Shown: piece after piece, positions 52,076 to 60,049 of the stretch | Layout of the letters: every line of letters begins with the position of its first letter | How positions within the stretch are numbered: position 1 is the stretch's first letter | Assembly: GCF_001403875.1 (NCBI RefSeq) | Contig: NZ_LN884299.1 | Location: 310,001 to 374,000 of the forward strand | DNA length: 64,000 nucleotides | Reading direction: 5' to 3' | Origin: Paenibacillus ihumii | Lineage (GTDB): Bacteria > Bacillota > Bacilli > Paenibacillales > Paenibacillaceae | Program-made: the position numbers and the translations under genes | The notes under the pieces: generated by a model | What the model saw: the letters and a program-made list of their open reading frames with translations, nothing else | Told to the model about the DNA's origin: nothing | Databases searched by the model: none

Positions 52076-53554
52076 TTACTGAGGATCGACTGGGATTCCC
52101 TTTTCTTTGAGCCAGCTGACTAAGTAAGAAAAGCTGTCCAAGGTTAACTTCAGACTTTGCTTCTGGTCATTTAAGGCCATCACATCAATCTGAATGGTTT
52201 TATCATGTTCATTAAAGATCACTAGATGATTTACCTCTTGATTCTCGGACACTTCAGTCCAATTGCACATCATGCTGCTTACAAAATTTTTCACATTGCT
52301 TTTTTTAAAATCAGACGCGGGTGTATTCTCGGTTTGGATCATTTTTTCTTCTTCCTCCTCCTCTCGATTGATATTTGCATTTTCGTTAACCGTCATAAGC
52401 ATGTCCCCGATTCCTTCTTCTAATTGTTCTACGGCTTCTTCATCGCCTTCCTTGGCGGTCTCTTCTACTAAAGCTTCGTCAACCTCCCCAGTTGCCTCCT
52501 CATCCGATGTCATTGCTGCTGCGGCTTCTTCTGTACCGCTGCCAAGTTCCATTTCTGATCCCAGCTCGAAGTCTGCATGCACTTTCTCAAAAAAGGACAT
52601 GTATTCATCTTCTTCCTTAGAATCCTCATCTTCCTCCACCTCTTCTGCAGCTCCGGCTTCCGCAAAGGCTCGAAGGATCGCTCCAAATTGATCTGTCGAT
52701 TCTTCATGATCCGGCTCGTCTTCTGACAGCAGTTCCTCAGGCTGATCCAGCTCGTAATAGTTCTCCTCTGTTAGGTAGCCATGCTTCTGACCTAAGTTTG
52801 ATGCTGATTCTAAATCCGAATTAGACTCGGAGTTTGGCTCCAGCTCTAGCACTGAGCCTAAGTCTGACTCCAACTCCAACTCCAGCTCCAGCTCTGTTTC
52901 TAGCTCTAACTCGGGATTTGGTTCTGAAATTAGTTCCGAATCTAGTCCGAGCTTTGTTTCTGATTCTGCATCTAGTTCTAGTCTTGACTCCAATTCAGCC
53001 TCTCGCTCAGAACGCAAGTCCAAATCTGGGCTTGTCTCAGCCGGTGTATCGTTATCCCAACTGCCTCTGCTCAACAATTGACTTAAATGCTCTAGCTCCT
53101 GCTGGTTCAGCACGGGGCCTTGCCCGAGGCTCTCCATCAGCTCGTCAGGATCCTCTTTGTCCTCGCTGCCCGCCATTTTTTTTCGTTCAATCAGCGGTAT
53201 AACGTTCTCGATTAGCGTATTAATGCTCTCCGGATCGAATGGCTTGGTAACATAGTTGTTCGCCCCGGCCTCCAATGCCCTGGAGATCAGCTCTCTTTGG
53301 CTCATTGCCGAGCATATCAGCACCACCGCATCGGCGTCTATTTTTTTAATTTCCTTAAGAGCCTGTATTCCGTCCATTTCAGGCATGGAAATATCCATCA
53401 TAACAATGTCAGGTCTAAGCTCTTTAAATTTTTCAATGCCAATCAGCCCATTTTCCGCTTGACCAACTACCTCATATCCTGAATTGGTTAATATATCCGT
53501 CAGCATCATGCGTAAAAACCTGGTATCGTCAACGATAAGAATACGAAGTGACAT
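52076..53554 (-). CDS. CheY-like response regulator with a long acidic repeat region
   Basis: 492 aa from ATG 53554 (GAGGGTGG upstream); the longer frame to 53686 would overlap pilO and lacks a ribosome site. A complete receiver domain covers residues 1-120 with D9/D10, phospho-acceptor D54 (VMMDISMPEMDG) and the K of TKPF. Residues about 172-253 are Glu/Leu/Ser repeats (ELELETELELELELES), then acidic low-complexity sequence to about 420. The last 70 residues (SSMMCNWTEVSENQEVNHLV, SFSYLVSWLKEKG) form a small conserved-looking domain. It starts 41 bp after pilO, so it is the last gene of the type IV pilus operon and may tie pilus activity to a sensor kinase. Confidence 0.87.
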   Translation of the reverse strand: MSLRILIVDDTRFLRMMLTDILTNSGYEVVGQAENGLIGIEKFKELRPDIVMMDISMPEMDGIQALKEIKKIDADAVVLICSAMSQRELISRALEAGANNYVTKPFDPESINTLIENVIPLIERKKMAGSEDKEDPDELMESLGQGPVLNQQELEHLSQLLSRGSWDNDTPAETSPDLDLRSEREAELESRLELDAESETKLGLDSELISEPNPELELETELELELELESDLGSVLELEPNSESNSDLESASNLGQKHGYLTEENYYELDQPEELLSEDEPDHEESTDQFGAILRAFAEAGAAEEVEEDEDSKEEDEYMSFFEKVHADFELGSEMELGSGTEEAAAAMTSDEEATGEVDEALVEETAKEGDEEAVEQLEEGIGDMLMTVNENANINREEEEEEKMIQTENTPASDFKKSNVKNFVSSMMCNWTEVSENQEVNHLVIFNEHDKTIQIDVMALNDQKQSLKLTLDSFSYLVSWLKEKGIPVDPQ

Positions 53555-53594
53555 TGTAAATTCCACCCTCACTTTTAGGTTCTTGTTGCAGCTT

Positions 53595-54278
53595 TTATAG
53601 CATCCCTCCCCAACTCGCTGTCGGGTTGTTCTTCTTAACAGGTTGCGGGAAATTAGCCTTTGGAAGACGATCCTCGATATCCTCAAATTGAGGTGCGTAG
53701 AAGATTGATAAATCTACTTTATAGTACCTTTCCGTAACTTGAAAATATATTGAATCTATATTAATGACCCGATCCAAGCCCTCTATCCCGAGAATAAACT
53801 GACGCAAGTGGTCGTATGTTAGCGATTCCAGCTTTATATTTAATGTAACCTTGTATACTTCAAGCTCTTTTAAGCCTTCTTCTTTAGCTTCATCCGAGCT
53901 AGCCGCTGCATTCTCCGTACCCTCCACATTTTTCAACTCTTCAAGGGCGACTTGTGAATAAGTGGCGTTTATACTTTCAACTGCATTGTTCGTTTCTTGT
54001 ACTATCTTCCTTATATCCACAATTAGTTTATCGACAAAAGGCTCCAACGGCACCTCAGTCTGCAGTTTCAAGACTTCTTCCTTATCCAGCTTCGGTTGTT
54101 CCGCAATTTTTTCCCTGATCGTCTCAAGTATCTTGGTATCCGCAGCAATTTTATCGGATAAAGCCTCCACTTCCTTCTTGAGAGGGTTCGCCAAATTAAA
54201 ATATAACAATATCAGGGCAGAAATGATTAGAACAGCCACGACTATTAGTACAGTAACTCTTACTTGTTTTGCGCTCAA
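53595..54278 (-). CDS. pilO: Type IV pilus assembly protein PilO
   Basis: 227 aa bitopic membrane protein: short cytoplasmic start, one helix (VTVLIVVAVLIISALILLYF), a coiled-coil segment (about residues 33-70) and a ferredoxin-like extracytoplasmic domain. Pairs with PilN to form the inner alignment complex. Overlaps the pilN stop by 4 bp. Assigned mainly by position after pilM and pilN and by topology. Confidence 0.82.
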   Translation of the reverse strand: MSAKQVRVTVLIVVAVLIISALILLYFNLANPLKKEVEALSDKIAADTKILETIREKIAEQPKLDKEEVLKLQTEVPLEPFVDKLIVDIRKIVQETNNAVESINATYSQVALEELKNVEGTENAAASSDEAKEEGLKELEVYKVTLNIKLESLTYDHLRQFILGIEGLDRVINIDSIYFQVTERYYKVDLSIFYAPQFEDIEDRLPKANFPQPVKKNNPTASWGGML

Positions 54279-54844
54279 TCTACACCATCCCCCTCCCCAT
54301 ACAAGAAGGCTTTCTGATCTAGCTTAACAAAGTAATCTACGTGATAGAGAAAGGCGGCACTATTTTCCGACACCCTTTTTACGAATGTGATCTCGACATC
54401 CTTGACCCACTCCGCGTAAGTCAATTCATGCAAGTAATAAGCTATATCGTTTAAATTGTTAAATTGGACTGTTAAAATAATCTCGCCTGTATCCTTATAT
54501 TCATATTTATGCAGATACCCGCTGGCCGGCAGTACGGCTGACATATCATCAAGAATAGCCACCGTTCGCAGAGGCAGCTGTCTGACTGTATCCACGATCG
54601 ATTTATAGTGTAATACATTTAATTTAGAAGAGGCCTCTTGCAACTCTAACGTCGCAATCTCGATCTCCTTCGAAATTGTTGCAATTTCGGCTTCCTTCAT
54701 ACTTTTCTGCCTGGCAAGGGATTGATAGTGAAAGAATAGCAAGGTTCCGCCGATAACCCCCACCGCCAATATAATCGTCAGCAGAGCTACAAATAAAATA
54801 CTTCGTTTTTCCTTTTCCGGGAGCAGATTGATTTCACTTAACAT
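54275..54844 (-). CDS. pilN: Type IV pilus assembly protein PilN
   Basis: 189 aa. The conserved N-terminal INLLPE motif (MLSEINLLPEKEKRS), which in the family binds PilM, a helix at about residues 19-40, a coiled coil and a ferredoxin-like domain. The start overlaps the pilM stop by one base and the stop overlaps pilO by 4 bp. Confidence 0.88.
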   Translation of the reverse strand: MLSEINLLPEKEKRSILFVALLTIILAVGVIGGTLLFFHYQSLARQKSMKEAEIATISKEIEIATLELQEASSKLNVLHYKSIVDTVRQLPLRTVAILDDMSAVLPASGYLHKYEYKDTGEIILTVQFNNLNDIAYYLHELTYAEWVKDVEITFVKRVSENSAAFLYHVDYFVKLDQKAFLYGEGDGVD

Positions 54845-55860
54845 TAGGTTCCCCCCTTTAGCGCCAAGCCAAGTGTCAGAAAATATTTAGGGGTTATTAA
54901 TTCACCGGATTGGGCTTCGAACCATTCTTCCGAGAAAGTAATCGGGGCCTTTCCGAAAATTTGCTGCAGGTCCTCGGCAATATCATCAAGATACGGATAA
55001 TCTCCTGTCAAAACGATATTCTCAAGCTCCTCATCACTCCGGCTGATTGAGGAATCATAGAAATTGATTACTCGCTGGATTTCCTCCAGGATTACTTTGG
55101 CTTCGTATTTCAAATACGCTTCATCGCCATTCCAAACGGTTGTTGAAGCCCCCATTCTATCGACTGTAGTCTCCCAACTGTCAGGAGACAATCCCATCTT
55201 CAACTGACGGACCAACATTAGTTTATGATTGTTAAATATGCTTACCGTTACGGTATGTAAATCATATTGAATAGATAAGGTCGATGCGCTGCCAGCGGGA
55301 TTTGATCTTGATTTCCTGTTCATTTGATGAATTAACCGATAAATCGCTAAAGACGAAATATCCGCTGCGACAGGCTTGAGCCCTGCACTCTCCATAAGCT
55401 CCGCATATTGCGTAACGACATGTTCAGGCGCAGCAAACAACAAAATCTCCTTCTTATCCTCCCTTTCTTCAAGAAAGTCAAAATCAAAGAGAGGATCCTC
55501 AAACGGCAGGTGAATGTTGGAGCCTAGCTCAAGATATAAGTGCCCCTTAATCTCTCCATCCTTTACATCAAGCGGAATGTCGATTTTGCGGACCATCACG
55601 AACGGATCTGGCACAAGGAACTGAACCTCTCTGTCCTTGACCTTCCATCTTCGAACACAGTCTTTAAGAATGGAACGAAGCCGGTCTGGATCAACAATTT
55701 TTCCTTCACGTATAATGTTAGGGGGTAAAATATATTCGCCCATTTCCCCGATTCCATATAAATTTGGCCTTTTGGCATCCATATAACGAATCGCGTAGTC
55801 TTTAATGACCAAGTTGATCATTCTTCTCTTGTTTTGTGTAAGCTTACGGCTTGCATTCAT
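54844..55860 (-). CDS. pilM: Type IV pilus assembly ATPase-fold protein PilM
   Basis: 338 aa actin-like cytoplasmic protein that links PilN to the motor platform. INLVIKDYAIRYMDAKRPN at the N-terminus, DREVQFLVPDPFVMVRKIDI and a C-terminal NIVLTGDYPYLDDIAEDL matching the family nucleotide-binding lobes. Follows pilD by 13 bp. Confidence 0.88.
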   Translation of the reverse strand: MNASRKLTQNKRRMINLVIKDYAIRYMDAKRPNLYGIGEMGEYILPPNIIREGKIVDPDRLRSILKDCVRRWKVKDREVQFLVPDPFVMVRKIDIPLDVKDGEIKGHLYLELGSNIHLPFEDPLFDFDFLEEREDKKEILLFAAPEHVVTQYAELMESAGLKPVAADISSLAIYRLIHQMNRKSRSNPAGSASTLSIQYDLHTVTVSIFNNHKLMLVRQLKMGLSPDSWETTVDRMGASTTVWNGDEAYLKYEAKVILEEIQRVINFYDSSISRSDEELENIVLTGDYPYLDDIAEDLQQIFGKAPITFSEEWFEAQSGELITPKYFLTLGLALKGGT

Positions 55861-55873
55861 ATTTTCGCCTCCA

Positions 55874-56632
55874 CTAGATCCTAAAGAACTGGAAATACCA
55901 ATCCGTCAACGCTTCACCCCAAAAGTAAGCGGTTATTGCTCCTAAACTAATGGCAGGTCCAAAGGGCATCGGCTTGCCCCTGCGAACCTTCCCTAATATC
56001 ATGCCAACACCTCCGATGATCGTTCCGTAAACTGTGGAGAAAAAAAAGGCTATTAAAACACCCTTCCATCCCAAAACTAGGCCAAGAACCGCAAATAATT
56101 TAATATCTCCCCCACCCATGCCGCCTTTGCTTATAAGAGCAATCAAGAACAGCAGTGTAAAACCGACTAAGGCTCCCGCGAACATATCCCACCAAGGCTC
56201 TAAAGGAATCATTAGGCGCAGGGGGAGAAGCAGAAGCGCAAACACAATCAGGATTTTATTCGGGATCAGCATGTAGTGGATATCCGTAACACAGATAATG
56301 ATAAGTAAAGAGATCAGTGTCCAAGCCAGGATCAACTCGGACGACCAGCCGAGCAGCCAGGGCGCCATTAAAAACAAGCACGAAGTCATGACTTCAATAA
56401 CAGGATACAGGGGTGATATGCGCGTCCCGCAATTACGGCATTTACCGCGTAACCATAAGTAAGAGAAAAAAGGCACCAGTTCTCCAGGACTTAAGCTGCG
56501 CTGACACCGGGTACAATGAGAGCGTGGCGTTAGAATCGATTCGCCCTTTGGGACCCGAAGGCCAACTACATTATAAAACGAGCCCAGGCAAAGGCCGACA
56601 ATAGCTACATAAATATAATAGAATGCGGACAT
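55874..56632 (-). CDS. pilD: Prepilin peptidase / N-methyltransferase
   Basis: 252 aa polytopic aspartyl protease that cuts the class III leader of prepilins and methylates the new N-terminus. Two CxxC pairs (C40/C43, C65/C68) bind zinc in the cytoplasmic domain; the catalytic aspartates are D117 (CVTDIHYMLIPN) and D176 (GGGDIKLFA). Eight or so hydrophobic helices. Sits between the pilin and pilM genes. Confidence 0.94.
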   Translation of the reverse strand: MSAFYYIYVAIVGLCLGSFYNVVGLRVPKGESILTPRSHCTRCQRSLSPGELVPFFSYLWLRGKCRNCGTRISPLYPVIEVMTSCLFLMAPWLLGWSSELILAWTLISLLIIICVTDIHYMLIPNKILIVFALLLLPLRLMIPLEPWWDMFAGALVGFTLLFLIALISKGGMGGGDIKLFAVLGLVLGWKGVLIAFFFSTVYGTIIGGVGMILGKVRRGKPMPFGPAISLGAITAYFWGEALTDWYFQFFRI

Positions 56633-56680
56633 CCGTACATCCCCTTGTTAGAATAACACTCCCCCGCGAGGGGGGAGTGC

Positions 56681-57208
56681 TTAATTGCGGACATTGCTTC
56701 GCTTCAGGTTGTGTTCAGCCACATAGTGAGAGACGCTGGTTCCATTATCACCGTCAGCCCCCCTTACTCCTCGGGTGCCGTTATCGGTGAATATGCTAAA
56801 TGAGTGACTTTTATTAATGGCCTCGACTCGTATGTATGTACCTGCAGTGGATGGTGCGCCAGATCCTCCTGTAAGCTCAAAATTCCCTGCTCCTACAGTC
56901 TGGGTTGTATAAGCTCCACCGTCCGGATCCCTCACTTCATCTAGATAACCTTCGTCAATCAGCCATTGCAGAGAGATGTACACTACATCACCGCTGCTTG
57001 GCGGCCTCACTTCGCGATGAGCGATCACAGCCAGCTTAGCCGAATCGATCATCTGGATGGCATTCGCAACATGGGCGTCCTTCTTCGTATTATCGATCAG
57101 TCCGCCGATCGCCGGAATCGCAATTAATGCGATAATGCCGAAGATAACGACGACAGCTAACAGTTCGATTAGTGTTAAGCCTTTTTGGTTTTTCAATCGA
57201 CGTATCAA
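56681..57208 (-). CDS. Type IV prepilin (second pilin gene)
   Basis: 175 aa with a class III signal: RRLKNQKG cleaved before LTLIELLAVVVIFGIIALIA (Glu at +5). The N-terminal helix to IPAIGGLIDNTKKDAHVAN is almost identical to the neighbouring pilin, while the globular part (RDPDGGAYTTQTVGAGNFEL, NGTRGVRGADGDNG) differs. Probably a duplicate that diverged; either may be the major subunit. Confidence 0.9.
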   Translation of the reverse strand: MIRRLKNQKGLTLIELLAVVVIFGIIALIAIPAIGGLIDNTKKDAHVANAIQMIDSAKLAVIAHREVRPPSSGDVVYISLQWLIDEGYLDEVRDPDGGAYTTQTVGAGNFELTGGSGAPSTAGTYIRVEAINKSHSFSIFTDNGTRGVRGADGDNGTSVSHYVAEHNLKRSNVRN

Positions 57209-57237
57209 CTAGAATCGCACCTTTAGTTTCACTTTAT

Positions 57238-57720
57238 TTACGGTGTACCTCCACCGCCTCCAGGGCTTGCGAGATCAGTAACTGAAGAACGTTTGAGATC
57301 CTCTTCATTAATATTATTTATTTGTCGTTTTTGATTCTTAAGTGTGACCGCATATTTCAAAGTTTTCCCGCCATCTGTTGTCGATATAGTTACCTTTGAA
57401 TCAGCGGTGTAAGTTTGGCCGTCCGGATCTCTTACAGGCTCAAGATAACCCTCAGATTGAAGCAGAGCCAACGTAATTTCTTTCGACAATTTTGTTGAAT
57501 CCGGTCTATAAGTATCATCCCCTACCACCGCCAATTTGGCTGAATTAATCATTTGTATCGCATTAGCCACGTGAGCATCCTTCTTGCTGTTGTCAATCAG
57601 TCCGCCGATGGCCGGAATTGCAATGAGTGCAATAATCCCGAGAATGACGACGACCGCCAGCAGCTCAATCAGCGTTAACCCTTTCTCATTTTTTACTGTC
57701 CTTACTGTCCTTTGAAGCAT
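57238..57720 (-). CDS. Type IV prepilin (first pilin gene)
   Basis: 160 aa. Leader RTVKNEKG before LTLIELLAVVVILGIIALIA with the +5 Glu; ComGC/PilA-like small pilin with YTADSKVTISTTDGGKTLKY in the globular part and a Gly-rich C-terminus. Preceded by AGGAGGGG and by a small AT hairpin in a 74-bp gap, which suggests higher expression than its neighbours. Confidence 0.9.
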   Translation of the reverse strand: MLQRTVRTVKNEKGLTLIELLAVVVILGIIALIAIPAIGGLIDNSKKDAHVANAIQMINSAKLAVVGDDTYRPDSTKLSKEITLALLQSEGYLEPVRDPDGQTYTADSKVTISTTDGGKTLKYAVTLKNQKRQINNINEEDLKRSSVTDLASPGGGGGTP

Positions 57721-57761
57721 GTAAACCCCTCCTCAAAATTTGTATTAATTAGGAAAATATA

Positions 57762-57781
57762 TTATAATGTTTCCATTATAA
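57762..57781. promoter_or_regulatory. Small AT hairpin before the first pilin gene
   Basis: TTATAATG / CATTATAA, 8-bp perfect arms with a TTTC loop, in the pilC-pilin gap. On the minus strand it includes TATAAT words that could act as an internal promoter -10. Either use would raise pilin output. Confidence 0.5.
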
Positions 57782-57794
57782 CCATGGTCATAAC

Positions 57795-59003
57795 TCACTT
57801 TACGTGATTGAAAATATCAAACATAGGAACGATGATAGAGATCACGATGCTGCCAACAACTCCAGCGAGAAAGACAATCATGAGCGGCTCAATCAAGCCC
57901 TTCAGCGCATCGGCTGTTGATTCGACTTCCTTCTCGTAGAAATCTGATATTTTCTCCAGCATGAAATCCAGGGAGCCTGATTGCTCACCGATGGAGATCA
58001 TCTGGGTCACGAGAGGTGGAATAATCCAATGCTTCTTCATTGGCTCCGATAATGCATTTCCACCCTCAAGCGAGGTTCTTGATTCCTTCAGTACACCGAC
58101 CATCACTTCGTTCATCACGACTTTTTCTACGATAATTAGTGCATCCAGAATCGGAACAGAGCTCTTAAAGAGTGAGCTTAATGTGCGCGTCATCCGAGCA
58201 ATCATGGATTTTTGCACCAATTTACCGAAGATCGGTGTTTTTAGAATGGCGTAGTCCAAGTAATACTTACTTCTGGGATTCCTTAAAACAAGCATGATTG
58301 CGACAATAATTCCTATAATCAACAGTGGGACGAGCCACCAGAATGACTTAATCCAATCGCTTATTTTTAGAACGATCTTGGTTATCATAGGAAGCTCAGC
58401 ATTGAATTGGGCGAACATCTCAGCGAACATGGGAACAACGCTTGTAAGCAAATAGATCACCACGATGACGGCCACAATCATAATGACAATCGGATAGGTC
58501 AATGCCGACTTCACTTTTTGCATTGAATAATGCATTTTCTCGAAATAAGTAGCTAGCCGATCCAATGTGTCATCGAGATTTCCCGATGCCTCGCCAGCCT
58601 GAACCAGATTGATAAACATGGGAGGAAAGATTTTCTCATGTTTGGCCGCGGCTTCGGATAGGGGTTGGCCTGAACGCAAATCCTCCTCCACATTTTTCAG
58701 GGCTTTGGACAAGGCCTTGCTCTCCGTTTGCTGCGCCAATATTCTTGTAGCCTCGGCTACCGACACACCAGCAACGATCAGCGTAGAGAACTGCCGGAGA
58801 TAGAGGACGAAATCCTGCGTTTTTACGGGATTCCCTATCGTTATCTCTTTCGTGAGCAAATCGTCCTTGAGTTCAATAATTTCCGTAACGGCTATCCCTT
58901 TTCCGCGCAGCTCAACTATGGCATCTCTCCTCGTAGTACTCGAGATTTTACCTTTGCGGGATTTGCCGAACCGGTCACGACCTGTGTATTTGAACTGTGC
59001 CAT
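57795..59003 (-). CDS. pilC: Type IV pilus platform protein PilC
   Basis: 402 aa inner-membrane platform (GspF family) on which the PilB and PilT motors act. Two GspF repeats: QFSTLIVAGVSVAEATRILA and LFKSSVPILDALIIVEKVV, and LVQAGEASGNLDDTLDRLA and MISIGEQSGSLDFMLEKIS; three helices. Its start shares a base with the pilT stop. Confidence 0.95.
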   Translation of the reverse strand: MAQFKYTGRDRFGKSRKGKISSTTRRDAIVELRGKGIAVTEIIELKDDLLTKEITIGNPVKTQDFVLYLRQFSTLIVAGVSVAEATRILAQQTESKALSKALKNVEEDLRSGQPLSEAAAKHEKIFPPMFINLVQAGEASGNLDDTLDRLATYFEKMHYSMQKVKSALTYPIVIMIVAVIVVIYLLTSVVPMFAEMFAQFNAELPMITKIVLKISDWIKSFWWLVPLLIIGIIVAIMLVLRNPRSKYYLDYAILKTPIFGKLVQKSMIARMTRTLSSLFKSSVPILDALIIVEKVVMNEVMVGVLKESRTSLEGGNALSEPMKKHWIIPPLVTQMISIGEQSGSLDFMLEKISDFYEKEVESTADALKGLIEPLMIVFLAGVVGSIVISIIVPMFDIFNHVK

Positions 59004-60037
59004 TACTTCATCTCCCTAAAGTATGGTTCGGCTGCTTCTCTGGTAATAATCCTGTTCTCGATCAATTCCGTCATCGACATGTCCAGCGTGTGCATTCCAT
59101 AAGCTTTCCCTGTCTGCATAAAGTTAGTGATTTGGTGAACCTTATGTTCGCGAATCAGATTGGCTATCGCATGGGTGTTAATCAGCAGCTCTGTGGCGAC
59201 TCGCCTTCCTTTATGGTCAATGGTAGGAAATAAACGCTGGGACAGAATAGCCAGAAGGACAGAGGCGAGCTGAACCCTTATTTGCGGCTGCTGACTCGCA
59301 GGAAACACATCCAGAATACGATCGATCGTTGCAGGGGCATTAGGAGTGTGCAGCGTCCCTAATACCAGATGTCCCGTCTCCGCCGCTGTCACAGCAATCG
59401 ATATCGTCTCCAGATCCCGCAGCTCTCCAACGAGGATGACGTCGGGATCCTGCCGTAATGCTGCCCGGAGTCCATTACCGAAGCTCTGTGAATCATAGCC
59501 GATTTCTCGCTGATTAATAACTGAGTAATGATGAGTATGCAGATATTCAATGGGGTCTTCGAGTGTGACAATATGTTTGCGCATATGCTTGTTCATATAA
59601 TCGATCAGAGAAGCTAGCGTTGTTGACTTCCCGCTTCCGGTAGGCCCTGTTACAAGAATGAGCCCTTGCGCCTTTGTGGCGAGCTGCCGCATAACTTGTG
59701 GAATATGCAAATCGTCCAGATCTGGAATTTCGGATGGAATAAGTCGGAGTGCAATGCCTATATTTGAACGTTGATAGTACACATTTACACGAAAGCGTGT
59801 TAAACCCTTGATGCCAAATGAAAAATCCAATTCCCTTCTCTCCTGCAGAATGTCCCATTGTTCCTTGGACATAATACTTTTGGCCATTCTTATAGTATCC
59901 TCCGAAGAGAGATTCGCAGACTCATCCTGCTTCAATTCTCCATGGATCCTCAGCATGGGCGGCACGCCCACCGTGAGATGCAAGTCGGAGGCCTTAAGCT
60001 CATGAGCCATTCGCAGCAGTCGTTCCAGCCTTTCCAT
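59003..60037 (-). CDS. pilT: Twitching motility retraction ATPase PilT
   Basis: 344 aa hexameric ATPase that depolymerises pili. Walker A GPTGSGKST with K137, Asp box VTLEDPIEYLH, Walker B DPDVILVGELRD and the PilT-specific AIRNLIRE-like ANLIREHKVHQ region near the C-terminus. Its presence implies retractable pili, hence twitching or DNA uptake. 12 bp after pilB. Confidence 0.95.
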   Translation of the reverse strand: MERLERLLRMAHELKASDLHLTVGVPPMLRIHGELKQDESANLSSEDTIRMAKSIMSKEQWDILQERRELDFSFGIKGLTRFRVNVYYQRSNIGIALRLIPSEIPDLDDLHIPQVMRQLATKAQGLILVTGPTGSGKSTTLASLIDYMNKHMRKHIVTLEDPIEYLHTHHYSVINQREIGYDSQSFGNGLRAALRQDPDVILVGELRDLETISIAVTAAETGHLVLGTLHTPNAPATIDRILDVFPASQQPQIRVQLASVLLAILSQRLFPTIDHKGRRVATELLINTHAIANLIREHKVHQITNFMQTGKAYGMHTLDMSMTELIENRIITREAAEPYFREMK

Positions 60038-60049
60038 TCAACCACACCT

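Noticed and set aside
53555..53686. A longer start for the CheY-like protein.
   Set aside because: The extension overlaps pilO, has no ribosome site and is unlike receiver domains, which begin at LRILIVDD.
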